Source of the DNA: Firmicutes bacterium AM41-11
GTDB taxonomy: Bacteria; Bacillota_I; Bacilli_A; Erysipelotrichales; Erysipelotrichaceae
Direction of reading: 5' to 3'
Length of the DNA stretch: 64,000 nt
Assembly: GCA_003480165.1 (NCBI GenBank)
Contig: QUIQ01000002.1
Location: forward strand, 62,001-126,000
Notes under the pieces: model-generated
Databases searched by the model: none
Seen by the model: only the letters and a program-made list of their open reading frames with translations
Told to the model about the DNA's origin: nothing
In this document: piece by piece, positions 16,745 to 24,718 of the stretch
How positions within the stretch are numbered: position 1 is the first letter of the stretch
Layout of the letters: each line of letters opens with the position of its first letter
Translations under genes and position numbers: made by a program

Positions 16745-17334
16745 CGCACGATCCACTCAAGTAAAATAGAAACAATTTGATCTTGTTGATAAGAACTTAG
16801 TGGCTGACCTTTGGGAATATGGTGCCATTTTTCTAGACACCCTCTGCAACAACACCCCGTTGCGTGCTGAGCTAGAAAGATTGGATGGCCATGCATCGGG
16901 GTTTGTTTCCCGTCGTTTTTCGGCGCAGCAAGACTAAGGCGTTCTTTAATGAAGGCATGGGCATGTTCATCGATTTTGTCCCAGCCTTTTTCATTAAGGT
17001 ACGCTTTTTCTTTTTTGCGTAAGGTAAAAGAAGAACGAAATGTAGAATGGGCTAAGCGGTTAAATAAAGCTTGATGCGGATAATAGTCAATCTGGGCTTT
17101 TAGGGCTTGCGAATGTTGCAAATCACTTGGAATCGTATAGCTTTTTCCATCTTTGATGAAAACGGGACCCGTTGATAGAAAAAGAAAGAGACAGTGATGT
17201 TGGATACATTGTTTACGAATCGACAGGACCCAGTTATAGTCACAAAAAGGTAGCGCCCCTGCGACAAAGACGGCATCGATGGAATCAAAACATATTTCTT
17301 GAATCGGTTTATCACTGCTTAAATGAAGTATCAT
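16720..17334 (-). CDS. DUF5131-like/DUF4186 domain protein
   Basis: 204 residues of unknown function. Residues 1-90 resemble the C-terminal part of phage Gp37/Gp68-type (DUF5131) proteins (CDYNWVLSIRKQCIQHHCLF, then PSDLQHSQ). Residues about 110-200 match DUF4186, with the hallmark HPIFLAQHATGCCCRGCLEK, a His/Cys-rich motif that could bind metal, followed by WHHIPKGQPLS. No ribosome site precedes the ATG; instead an extended -10 ends six bases before it, which suggests a leaderless mRNA. Function is not known to me. Confidence 0.75.
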   Translation of the reverse strand: MILHLSSDKPIQEICFDSIDAVFVAGALPFCDYNWVLSIRKQCIQHHCLFLFLSTGPVFIKDGKSYTIPSDLQHSQALKAQIDYYPHQALFNRLAHSTFRSSFTLRKKEKAYLNEKGWDKIDEHAHAFIKERLSLAAPKNDGKQTPMHGHPIFLAQHATGCCCRGCLEKWHHIPKGQPLSSYQQDQIVSILLEWIVRQTRCSKS

Positions 17335-17340
17335 ATTTGT

Positions 17341-17349
17341 ATTCTATCA
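17341..17349 (-). promoter_or_regulatory. Leftward extended -10, leaderless
   Basis: Read leftward: TGATAGAAT, then six bases, then the ATG of the DUF4186 gene. It abuts the rightward -10 at 17350. Confidence 0.65.
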
Positions 17350-17358
17350 TGATACAAT
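17350..17358 (+). promoter_or_regulatory. Rightward extended -10, leaderless
   Basis: TGATACAAT, then six bases, then the ATG of the lipoprotein gene at 17365. Together with 17341-17349 it makes an 18-bp near-perfect palindrome. Confidence 0.65.
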
Positions 17359-17364
17359 AAGGCC

Positions 17365-17907
17365 ATGAAAAAGATTCTAGCGCTTCTATTTTGCAGCTTT
17401 TTTCTTTTGGGTTGTCAAAATGATGCCAAAACTTGCCAAACGCTTGTGGAAAATTATTGTCAGACGATGCAAAAAGGCGAAGTCCAAAAAGCTAATACCT
17501 ATTTGAAACAAGCCCAACCATCCAATATCGATCAAATGGCCAAAGAAGCTGGGTATACGGGAAAAATCAAAGCGTATTTTGTGAAGTATATGAAACATGT
17601 CATTGGCAAACAATGGGATTCGTATCAAGTCAGTGATGTATCCCAAGGTAAAGACTTCTATTTAGTTACAGTACGTGCTAAAGGTATTTCGGCCAAAGCC
17701 TACCAAGAAAGTGGACAGGATACATTTACGGAAGCCTTTCAAGCTAAACTACAAGCCAATCCCAATAATAAAGCAAAACTATTTAAAGACTATTATTTAC
17801 AGCTTGAAAAAGAAGCCAATCAATTACCTTTAGTCAAAAGGCAAGTTATCTTTACTTGCCGGCAAGTCAAAGGGGAATGGAAGATTACTTCCATTGATTT
17901 GGATTAA
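17365..17907 (+). CDS. Putative lipoprotein
   Basis: 180 residues with a classical lipoprotein signal: MKKILALLFCSFFLLGC, with Cys17 as the lipidation site. The rest is a soluble domain rich in Lys and Gln, resembling DUF4878/DUF5105-type small lipoproteins of Firmicutes (a repeated helix bundle followed by VKGEWKITSID at the end). Role unknown. It has no Shine-Dalgarno and probably begins at the 5' end of its transcript. Confidence 0.75.
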   Translation: MKKILALLFCSFFLLGCQNDAKTCQTLVENYCQTMQKGEVQKANTYLKQAQPSNIDQMAKEAGYTGKIKAYFVKYMKHVIGKQWDSYQVSDVSQGKDFYLVTVRAKGISAKAYQESGQDTFTEAFQAKLQANPNNKAKLFKDYYLQLEKEANQLPLVKRQVIFTCRQVKGEWKITSIDLD

Positions 17908-17936
17908 GACTTAATGCAGGTTAAGTCTTTTTATTT
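17906..17936 (+). terminator. Terminator of the lipoprotein gene
   Basis: AAGACTTAA/TTAAGTCTT around a six-base loop, then a T-rich tract. It contains the first ATG of the next reading frame. Confidence 0.85.
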
Positions 17937-18267
17937 GTCTTTAGACAAAGCCAGCGATATGTTTGATCCAAAGAAGATAAAATTTGCGACAATTCCCTGG
18001 GAAGAACTAGAAAAAGAATTTCCCGGATTTTCTAAAAGTGAGGCTTTTCGCCAGGCGGAAGCATATATTTGGGAAAAAGAAATTAGCGAACTATTTGCCG
18101 AAGGAGTTAAAGAAGCGTTTTTAGAAGGCTATGTGCAAGGGTTTCTAAAAAGTGCAGAAGAAAGCAGGAAAAAGGCTATTCGAACTATGTGGATGGATCA
18201 TTCCACAAAACAAATTGCGAAAATCCTTGGTGTATCTTTGGAACAAGAGCAGATATATTTAAACTAA
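17914..18267 (+). pseudogene. Small ORF resembling the C-terminus of Rpn-type nuclease/transposase proteins
   Basis: 117 codons. The tail (EAFLEGYVQGFLKSAEES, then KQIAKILGVSLEQEQI) resembles the C-terminal helices of Rpn-family PD-(D/E)XK proteins, in which a repetitive GxxxG helix precedes a short HTH-like end. The N-terminal nuclease part is absent. The first ATG lies in the preceding terminator hairpin and the next one (17959) has no ribosome site, so this is probably a truncated remnant; a small functional gene cannot be excluded. Confidence 0.4.
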
Positions 18268-18279
18268 ATCGCACAAGAA

Positions 18280-18306
18280 AAGCGGAACTCTTATTGAGCT
18301 CCGCTT
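18280..18306 (-). terminator. Terminator of ftsH
   Basis: AAGCGGAACTC/GAGCTCCGCTT stem spanning the ftsH stop; read leftward it is followed by a TTTCTT tract. Confidence 0.8.
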
Positions 18307-20204
18307 GTACTGATTTCAGCAGGTTTATGTAAGATATACATGAATTGTTCGCCGGTAATGGTTTCTTTTTCATAAAGGTATTTGGCAAGTTCATGAAGTT
18401 TGGCTAAGTTGTCTTTTAAGATCTGAACGGCTTCATCATGGGCTTGCTGGATCAAAGTGATAACTTCTTGATCTACTCTGGCAGCTGTTTCTGGTGAACA
18501 AGCTAAAGAAGTATCGCCACCTAAATATTGGTTGTTTACGGTTTCGAGTGCCGTCATGCCAAAGGTTGGGCTCATTCCAAAACGGGTAATCATTGCACGT
18601 GCTAATTTAGTCGCTTGTTCGATATCGTTGGAAGCACCTGATGTATAGGAATTAAAGATGATTTCTTCGGCAGCACGACCAGCGGTATAGGTAACGATCT
18701 TGGCATACAATTCATCACGCGATAAGAGATTTTGTTCATCTTCTTCGACTTGCATCGTATAACCTAAGGCACCTTTTGTACGTGGGATAATCGTAATCTT
18801 ATGTACCGGTGCAGTATTCTTTGATTTGGCCGCAACAAGGGCATGACCAATTTCATGGTAGGCAACAATTAATTTCTCTTTTGGTGAAATCACAGCGCCT
18901 TTCTTTTGTTCACCGGCAATAACAATTTCAATGGCTTCTTCTAAATCTTTTTGTACGACTTGTTTCCGTCCATCACGAATCGCTAACAAGGCTCCTTCGT
19001 TGATGATATTGGCAAGATCAGCTCCACTGCTACCCGCTGCCGCTCTAGCTACGACATTAAAATCAATATCGGGCGAATGTTTAATCTTTTTGGCATGGAG
19101 TTTTAAAATGGCTTCACGACCTGCTAAGTCGGGTAATTCTACCGGAATTCGACGGTCAAATCGACCAGGTCTGGTTAAGGCAGGGTCTAGGATTTCCGGA
19201 CGGTTGGTAGCAGCTAGTAAGACTACACCTTTGGAGCCATCAAATCCATCCATTTCCGCTAATAACTGGTTTAAGGTTTGTTCACGTTCATCGTTTCCAC
19301 CCATTGAACCAGCGCCATCTCGACGTTTACCGATGGTATCAATTTCATCAATGAAGACAATACATGGAGCTTTTTCCCGGGCTTGTTTAAATAGATCCCG
19401 GACTTTTGCGGCACCTCGTCCGACAAACATTTCCACAAATTCGGAACCAGAAATGGAGAAGAAAGGTACTCCAGCTTCTCCGGCTACGGCTTTAGCCAGC
19501 AGGGTTTTACCGGTTCCTGGTGGGCCGACTAATAAAGCACCTTTTGGCATGGTGGCACCGATTTCGGTATATTTTTTTGGATTGTTTAAGAAATCGACAA
19601 TTTCCACTAAGTTGTCTTTGGCTTCTTGTTGGCCGGCTACATCTTTAAAGGTAATACCGGTTTTCTTTCCTTCATAAACTTTCGCATTGGATTTGCCAAG
19701 GTTTCCAAAACCTCCGAAACCGCCAAAACCATTGCCTGCATCATTTCCTCCTGGGGTAAAGGTAAAGGTTGAATCACCACCCATTTTATCCTGGAACTTT
19801 TTCATCGTTCTTCGCATTAACCAGGAAATAAAGAAGAGTGGCAATAAGAAAGAAATTAAAAAGTAGATAAAAGGATTATCTAAAATGGAAGATTGATGAA
19901 TGGTTTGGGTAAATGTGACATCAGCTTTCTTTAAGCGGTCAACCAGTTGGCTATCATTCATTTCTCCGGTTTGATAAGTTTTTTTCTTATCATCATTTTT
20001 TAGCGTGTAGTAGATGATGTCATCATTTCCATCTACTTGGACTTCTTTGACTTTTTTCTTTTCGACTTGGGTTAAAAAGTTGGAATAGCTGGTATTTTCC
20101 ATACGATTGCTGTGGAACATCGGAATGAAAATATTCAGCGCTAAAATCAGAATTAATAAAATTGTGTATAACCGGACAAAGCGGTTTTTTTGATTCTTTT
20201 TCAT
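18291..20204 (-). CDS. ftsH: ATP-dependent zinc metalloprotease FtsH
   Basis: 637-residue membrane AAA+ protease that degrades unfolded membrane proteins and short-lived regulators. Two transmembrane segments (about residues 10-30 and 110-130) flank the extracytoplasmic domain. The AAA module has Walker A GPPGTGKT, Walker B IVFIDEID and the second region of homology with RPGRFDRR. The zinc site is HEIGH (around residue 435). It lies alone on this strand. Its promoter is overlapped by a CIRCE-like operator, so heat-shock repressor HrcA probably controls it. Confidence 0.97.
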   Translation of the reverse strand: MKKNQKNRFVRLYTILLILILALNIFIPMFHSNRMENTSYSNFLTQVEKKKVKEVQVDGNDDIIYYTLKNDDKKKTYQTGEMNDSQLVDRLKKADVTFTQTIHQSSILDNPFIYFLISFLLPLFFISWLMRRTMKKFQDKMGGDSTFTFTPGGNDAGNGFGGFGGFGNLGKSNAKVYEGKKTGITFKDVAGQQEAKDNLVEIVDFLNNPKKYTEIGATMPKGALLVGPPGTGKTLLAKAVAGEAGVPFFSISGSEFVEMFVGRGAAKVRDLFKQAREKAPCIVFIDEIDTIGKRRDGAGSMGGNDEREQTLNQLLAEMDGFDGSKGVVLLAATNRPEILDPALTRPGRFDRRIPVELPDLAGREAILKLHAKKIKHSPDIDFNVVARAAAGSSGADLANIINEGALLAIRDGRKQVVQKDLEEAIEIVIAGEQKKGAVISPKEKLIVAYHEIGHALVAAKSKNTAPVHKITIIPRTKGALGYTMQVEEDEQNLLSRDELYAKIVTYTAGRAAEEIIFNSYTSGASNDIEQATKLARAMITRFGMSPTFGMTALETVNNQYLGGDTSLACSPETAARVDQEVITLIQQAHDEAVQILKDNLAKLHELAKYLYEKETITGEQFMYILHKPAEISTSGAQ

Positions 20205-20225
20205 GCGAATTCCTCCGTTGGCTAA

Positions 20226-20253
20226 ATTATACTCTCTATTAGCATTAATGCAA
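20226..20253 (-). promoter_or_regulatory. Promoter of ftsH
   Basis: Read leftward: TTGCAT (20248-20253), 16-bp spacer, TATAAT (20226-20231). Confidence 0.7.
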
Positions 20254-20265
20254 CAAGAGTGCTAA
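20239..20265. promoter_or_regulatory. CIRCE-like HrcA operator at ftsH
   Basis: TTAGCATTA-N9-GAGTGCTAA: one perfect CIRCE half-site and one with three mismatches, at the exact nine-base spacing, covering the -35 region of ftsH. Confidence 0.75.
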
Positions 20266-20370
20266 TTTCACTTCTTTTCACATTTTTTAAGCGAATATTC
20301 CGTAGAATATCTATGTCTGAAAGACGTATGAAAGATTATTGTTCATGGTATGAAAACTATTTTCATTTTT

Positions 20371-20399
20371 TTGAAATATTGTGATTATTTCGGTAAAAT
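20371..20399 (+). promoter_or_regulatory. Promoter of sstT
   Basis: TTGAAA, 17-bp spacer, TAAAAT, 30 bp before the ATG. Confidence 0.55.
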
Positions 20400-20430
20400 A
20401 AATAAGTCACAGAAAAAAGGAGAGAGATAT

Positions 20431-21699
20431 ATGGGAGGATTAAAATCCGTTGTAAAAAAATACAATGAGACCAGTCTGATCTTACGTATTGTGATTGGTT
20501 TGATTTGTGGTACGTTGTTAGGTATTTTAGTTAAAGGTTTACCTGTCGGTATTTTAGGAGATATGTTCAAGGGTTCTTTGAAATCCATTGCACCAATTTT
20601 GGTCTTTGTCTTGATCACAAGTGCCTTATCATCTTCAAAAAGTAAAATGGACCGTCGTTTTGGACGCGTTATCATGTTGTATATGTTAAGTACATTCTTA
20701 GCTGCTGTGGTAGCTGTATGTGGGTCATTCTTATTCCCGCAACATTTAATTTTAGCGAGTAAAGCAGCTACGGATTCTGCCCCGACGGGAATTGCTGAAG
20801 TCTTGACAAACTTATTGAACAATATGGTTATGAACCCCGTTCAAGCTTTGTCAGAAGCTAACTATATCAGTATTTTATTCTGGTCGATTCTATTGGGTCT
20901 TGCGATGAAGAAGTTAGCTAGTCCTGCAACGAAAGATATTTTAGCCGACTTATCCGATGGCATCAGCCAATTGGTACGTTGGATCATTAATTTAGCACCA
21001 TTTGGAATTTTAGGTTTAACCTATTCGATGGTTAGTGAATATGGTGTGGCTATTTTTGCCAACTATGGTTCTTTATTAGCACTACTCGTTGGTTGTATGT
21101 TGTTAGTAGCATTGGTGGTAGACCCATTGATTGCTTTTATCTATTTAAGAAGAAATCCGTATCCACTGGTTTTCCGTTGCTTAAAGGAAAGTGGTATCAT
21201 GGCTTTCTTTACGCGTAGTTCGGCTGCCAATATTCCGGTTAATATGGCTTTATGTGAAAAGCTTTTATTAGATGAAGAAATGTATTCTGTTTCGATTCCT
21301 TTAGGTGCTACGATCAATATGGATGGAGCAGCTGTTACGATTACCGTCTTTACTTTGGCTATGGCTCATACCTTAGGCATTAAAGTCGATTTTGCAACGG
21401 CTTTGATCTTAAGTGTTTTATCAACGTTTGCTGCTTGTGGTGCTTCCGGTGTTGCCGGTGGAAGTTTACTATTGATACCTATGGCTTGTTCTTTATTTGG
21501 CATTGGTTCCGACTTAGCCATGCAGGCAGTTGGTATTGGTTTCATTATCGGGGTTATTCAAGATAGTGTAGAAACAGCGTTAAACTCAGCTGGCGATGTT
21601 ATGTTTGCGGCTACTGCAGAATACAAGCAGTGGATCGTGGATGGTCATCCTGAAGACCTGCCTAAGTTCTTAGGTGGACAAAGAGAAACCAAAGTATAG
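20431..21699 (+). CDS. sstT: Na+/serine-threonine symporter
   Basis: 422-residue sodium-coupled transporter of the dicarboxylate/amino acid:cation symporter family. It matches E. coli SstT closely as I recall that sequence: ESGIMAFFTRSSAANIPVN (serine-rich hairpin), MALCEKL, YSVSIPLGATINMDGAA, and SVLSTFAACGASGVAGGSLL. ATG 20431 is chosen because AAAAGGAGAG precedes it; an upstream in-frame extension has no ribosome site. It imports serine and threonine. Confidence 0.94.
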   Translation: MGGLKSVVKKYNETSLILRIVIGLICGTLLGILVKGLPVGILGDMFKGSLKSIAPILVFVLITSALSSSKSKMDRRFGRVIMLYMLSTFLAAVVAVCGSFLFPQHLILASKAATDSAPTGIAEVLTNLLNNMVMNPVQALSEANYISILFWSILLGLAMKKLASPATKDILADLSDGISQLVRWIINLAPFGILGLTYSMVSEYGVAIFANYGSLLALLVGCMLLVALVVDPLIAFIYLRRNPYPLVFRCLKESGIMAFFTRSSAANIPVNMALCEKLLLDEEMYSVSIPLGATINMDGAAVTITVFTLAMAHTLGIKVDFATALILSVLSTFAACGASGVAGGSLLLIPMACSLFGIGSDLAMQAVGIGFIIGVIQDSVETALNSAGDVMFAATAEYKQWIVDGHPEDLPKFLGGQRETKV

Positions 21700-21736
21700 T
21701 CTGAAAACCTTTTCAGAAAATTCTTTGAAAATTTAT

Positions 21737-21765
21737 TTGACAAGATCAAATAGAGAGATTAAACT
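21737..21765 (+). promoter_or_regulatory. Candidate promoter of amtB leader
   Basis: TTGACA (21737-21742), 17-bp spacer, TAAACT (21760-21765). It lies before both hairpins at 21781 and 21830. Confidence 0.55.
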
Positions 21766-21780
21766 AGTCTCATAAACGCA

Positions 21781-21818
21781 AAGGTGCTCTTGAAAAACAA
21801 GTTCGAGAGCGCCTTTTT
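21781..21818 (+). terminator. First hairpin of tandem pair before amtB
   Basis: AAGGTGCTCT...AGAGCGCCTT stem, extendable inward by GAA/TTC, then five Ts. It may end sstT transcripts or attenuate amtB. Confidence 0.85.
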
Positions 21819-21829
21819 GTTTAGTGTAC

Positions 21830-21869
21830 AAGGGTGTACTACAAACATATGTAGTATGCCCTTTTTTTT
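21830..21869 (+). terminator. Second hairpin of tandem pair, abutting the amtB ribosome site
   Basis: Fourteen-base-pair stem (21830-21843 with 21850-21863, two G-T pairs), hexaloop AACATA, then a run of eight Ts. Only about 20 bp remain before the amtB ATG. Confidence 0.9.
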
Positions 21870-21890
21870 CATCATAGGGAGGGAATTGAG

Positions 21891-23588
21891 ATGGAAGAAG
21901 TATTGAGTCAAGTCTTCAAAATCTGGTATTTGATTGGTGCCGCTTTTGTATTCTTTATGCAAGCCGGATTTGCCATGGTCGAAGCTGGATTTACACGAAG
22001 AAAAAATGCCGGAAATATCATCATGAAAAACTTGATGGATTTCTGTTTGGGAACGGTAGCGTTTCTGTTATTAGGGTATTCTCTAATGATGGGACCCGAT
22101 ACTGGTTCTGGATTAGTTGGTTGGATGGATTTTACCAAAGGTCCACTCTTTGATTTCACAAATACCGATTGGTCTTTGTTCGTATTTAACTTAGTATTCT
22201 GTGCCACAGCTGCCACGATTGTTTCTGGAGCGATGGCCGAAAGAACCAAATTTATTTCGTATTGTGTCTATAGTTTCGTAATTTCCTTAGTCGTTTATCC
22301 CATTGAAGCGCATTGGGTATGGGGACCAGATGGTTTCTTAACTGCTATGGGATTCCACGATTTTGCCGGATCTGGTGTGATTCACTATGTTGGTGGTTTA
22401 ACTGCTTTGATCGGAGCTTGGATATTAGGACCACGAATTGGCAAGTTTAACGAAGATGGCAGTCCAAATGGTATTCCCGGACATAATATTCCTTTAGGTG
22501 CCCTTGGGGTATTCATCTTATGGTTTGGATGGTATGGATTTAACGGTGCCGCTGCAACCAATGGTCTTCAGTTGGCAACTATCTTTGCGACAACGACCAT
22601 TGCCCCAGCTATTGCCACTTGTACCGCAATGATCTTCACTTGGATCAAGTATGGTAAACCCGATGTTGGTATGTGTTTAAATGCTTCCTTAGCTGGACTT
22701 GTAGCTGTTACGGCTGGTTGTGATTATGTCAATGCCTTTGGAGCTTTTATGATTGGTATCTTAGCTGGTTTCATGGTTTGTTTCGGGGTTTGGTTATTGG
22801 ATTACAAACTCCATGTCGATGATCCTGTTGGTGCCGTTGGTGTTCACTTCTGTAATGGTTTGTTGGGAATTATCTGTACGGGATTATTTGCCTGTGGAAC
22901 CGATACCCAGCCAAAAGCTTTAGGTTTGTTCTATGGTGGTGGTTTCCACTTCTTAGGGGTTCAACTCTTTGGTTTACTTGTGATTGGTTTATGGACAGCA
23001 GTAACAATGTTTATTACTTTTAAATTGATTGATAAAACGATTGGTTTACGTGTTACCGAAGAAGAAGAGCTTCAAGGTTTGGATTTACCAGAACATGGTT
23101 TAGTCGATTCTTATGCTGGCTTTGGTCTACAAGCGATTATGTCTGGTTCAGGTAAAGCCATTGAAGTACCTACGACACCAGATGTAGATATTGCCAATGC
23201 TGTACCGACCAAGAACTACAAAGAAACGGATTCGAAATTATCAAAAGTAACAATTATCACAAAACCAGAACGTTTGGATGCCTTGAAAGCGGCTATGGAT
23301 GAAATTGGTATTATGGGTATGACGGTAACCCGTGTCATGGGATGTGGGGTACAGAAAGGTCAAACGACGTACTATCGTGGTGCCAAGGTTGCGATGGATC
23401 TACTTCCTAAGATCAAAGTGGAAGTCATTGTATCCGAAATTCCTGTGAAGACGGTTGTGAATACGGCTCGTAAGATTTTATATTCCGGTCATATGGGAGA
23501 TGGAAAGATCTTTGTCTATGATGTGGAAAACGTGGTACGTATTTCCAGCGGTGCACAAGGTGTCGAAGCTTTACAATATGAAGATTAA
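21891..23588 (+). CDS. amtB: Ammonium transporter fused to a PII signalling domain
   Basis: 565 residues. Residues 1-410 are an Amt/Rh ammonium channel with eleven helices (MVEAGFTRRKN, FNGAAATNGLQ, and the twin-His positions in GVHFCNGLLG and GGFHFLGVQLFG). After a linker, residues 451-565 form a GlnB/PII domain (KVTIITKPERLDALKAAM, T-loop with KGQTTYYRGAKVAMDLL, then GDGKIFVYDVENVVRI). PII normally binds and closes the Amt pore; here it is covalently attached. The T-loop tyrosine uridylylated in enterobacteria is replaced. Strong GGGAGGG ribosome site. Expression seems to require read-through of an upstream hairpin. Confidence 0.95.
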   Translation: MEEVLSQVFKIWYLIGAAFVFFMQAGFAMVEAGFTRRKNAGNIIMKNLMDFCLGTVAFLLLGYSLMMGPDTGSGLVGWMDFTKGPLFDFTNTDWSLFVFNLVFCATAATIVSGAMAERTKFISYCVYSFVISLVVYPIEAHWVWGPDGFLTAMGFHDFAGSGVIHYVGGLTALIGAWILGPRIGKFNEDGSPNGIPGHNIPLGALGVFILWFGWYGFNGAAATNGLQLATIFATTTIAPAIATCTAMIFTWIKYGKPDVGMCLNASLAGLVAVTAGCDYVNAFGAFMIGILAGFMVCFGVWLLDYKLHVDDPVGAVGVHFCNGLLGIICTGLFACGTDTQPKALGLFYGGGFHFLGVQLFGLLVIGLWTAVTMFITFKLIDKTIGLRVTEEEELQGLDLPEHGLVDSYAGFGLQAIMSGSGKAIEVPTTPDVDIANAVPTKNYKETDSKLSKVTIITKPERLDALKAAMDEIGIMGMTVTRVMGCGVQKGQTTYYRGAKVAMDLLPKIKVEVIVSEIPVKTVVNTARKILYSGHMGDGKIFVYDVENVVRISSGAQGVEALQYED

Positions 23589-23617
23589 CGAAAGAGATCC
23601 GTCTTATATATTTCCAT

Positions 23618-23649
23618 TGCGTGTGACATTTGTCGCACGCACTTTTTTT
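23618..23649 (+). terminator. Terminator of amtB
   Basis: TGCGTGTGAC/GTCGCACGCA stem, loop ATTT, then seven Ts. Confidence 0.93.
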
Positions 23650-23667
23650 GAATCTACGCAAATTCGC

Positions 23668-23723
23668 TACAATAGGGGAAAGTGGCTTAAAGCCCTTAAA
23701 ATAAGGACTTAAGCCGCCTTTTT
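23668..23723 (+). other. -10-like box followed by a terminator-type hairpin
   Basis: TACAAT (23668-23673) followed by a hairpin GGCTTAA...TTAAGCC with an inner CCTTA/TAAGG stem and TTTTT. It may be a second terminator or a very short transcript. Confidence 0.4.
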
Positions 23724-23740
23724 AAATTTGTAAGTGTTAA

Positions 23741-23848
23741 ATCAACGCATTAGTCTTGATCTTCGTTGTCTTATTTATCTTGAAGTTCTTTATCAATAAG
23801 AAGTTAAAGAACGTCGATATGTTAGAAGCATTAAAATCAGTAGATTAG
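23741..23848 (+). pseudogene. Remnant of an FtsX-like ABC permease C-terminus
   Basis: Open frame of 35 codons after a stop. It has no credible start but reads as a hydrophobic segment (ALVLIFVVLFILKFF) followed by INKKLKNVDMLEALKSVD and a stop. A basic N-K-K stretch and a final MxEALKSV are typical of the ends of FtsX-type permeases. It is directly followed by a terminator. I infer a deletion remnant of a former ABC transporter gene. Confidence 0.5.
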
Positions 23849-23877
23849 AAAAAGCTGGGAATTCCCAGCTTTTTTTG
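23849..23877. terminator. Bidirectional terminator before tyrA end
   Basis: A perfect 26-bp palindrome (23849-23874; centre GGGAATTCCC) with A and T tracts on either side. Confidence 0.92.
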
Positions 23878-23884
23878 TGCATCT

Positions 23885-24718
23885 TTACTTATTAAATAAT
23901 TCACGACGTTCTGTTGATTGAATGAAGAGGCGTTTCATCTCTTCTTGATCTTCACTGGCTAGTGAATCACGGAAGTGTTGAATCGAAGCGATAAAGGCAT
24001 CAATTTCATTCAATAAGATATCTTTATTAATTAAGAATAACTCGGTCCACATGTTCTCGTTGATCGAAGCAATGCGGGTTAAATCCCGGAAACTGTCCCC
24101 GGTATATTCCACCAAATGAGCATTTTCATGCGTATTCATTAAGGAAACCGCAATAACGTGGGTTAATTGGGATAGAAAGGCAATCATCTTATCGTGTTCT
24201 TCAATCGATAAATTCGCAATGTGGGTACAACCTAATTTCTGTCCCAGTTCTCTTGCGACACGAATGCCATATGCCGTATTCTTTTCGGTTGGAACGACAA
24301 TATAGTTGTTGCCGTCGAAAATGGTAGGATCGGCATGTTCGATCCCTTGAGATTCTCGACCACACATCGGGTGAGTCGAAATCAATTCGACATCTTCACG
24401 AGTAATGGCTTGTAGCGGTTCGACAATATTGGATTTGACCCCACTGATATCCATCACAATGGCCCCGCTTTTTAAATGTTGCTGGTTCTCTAACATCCAG
24501 TCTTTTAATAGCGTTGGATAAAGGGCAAGAACTACGATATCGCAACGATGAATCAATTCTTCGGGATGGATGGTTCCATCGGCAATCATATGATGTTCCA
24601 GTGCATATTGAATCGATGCTTCCCGACGGGCAAAACCATACACGGTTTCATGTAAATCGGTTAAACGTTTGGCATAACTGGCTCCCATTAAACCAAGTCC
24701 GACAATTCCATAAATCAT
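23885..24718 (-). CDS. tyrA: Prephenate dehydrogenase
   Basis: 277 residues; oxidatively decarboxylates prephenate to 4-hydroxyphenylpyruvate for tyrosine. The N-terminal Rossmann fold shows GLGLMGASYAKRL; the catalytic region includes STHPMCGRESQGI (about residue 110) and the helical domain has LSQLTHVIAVSLM. No C-terminal ACT domain is present, so feedback control by tyrosine would have to act within the core. Last gene of the aroB-aroC-aroA-tyrA operon, overlapping aroA by 4 bp. Confidence 0.95.
   Translation of the reverse strand: MIYGIVGLGLMGASYAKRLTDLHETVYGFARREASIQYALEHHMIADGTIHPEELIHRCDIVVLALYPTLLKDWMLENQQHLKSGAIVMDISGVKSNIVEPLQAITREDVELISTHPMCGRESQGIEHADPTIFDGNNYIVVPTEKNTAYGIRVARELGQKLGCTHIANLSIEEHDKMIAFLSQLTHVIAVSLMNTHENAHLVEYTGDSFRDLTRIASINENMWTELFLINKDILLNEIDAFIASIQHFRDSLASEDQEEMKRLFIQSTERRELFNK

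Noticed and set aside
18931..19677. 248-codon frame antisense to ftsH
   Set aside because: Mirror of the conserved AAA domain codons; low-complexity Ser/Pro/Arg product and no start signal.
21781..21869. ANTAR two-hairpin antitermination motif before amtB
   Set aside because: Neither loop matches the AxxGxx hexaloop, and both hairpins carry their own T runs.
23741..23848. Type I toxin-like small hydrophobic peptide
   Set aside because: No start codon with a ribosome site, no antisense RNA promoter; the tail fits an FtsX remnant better.
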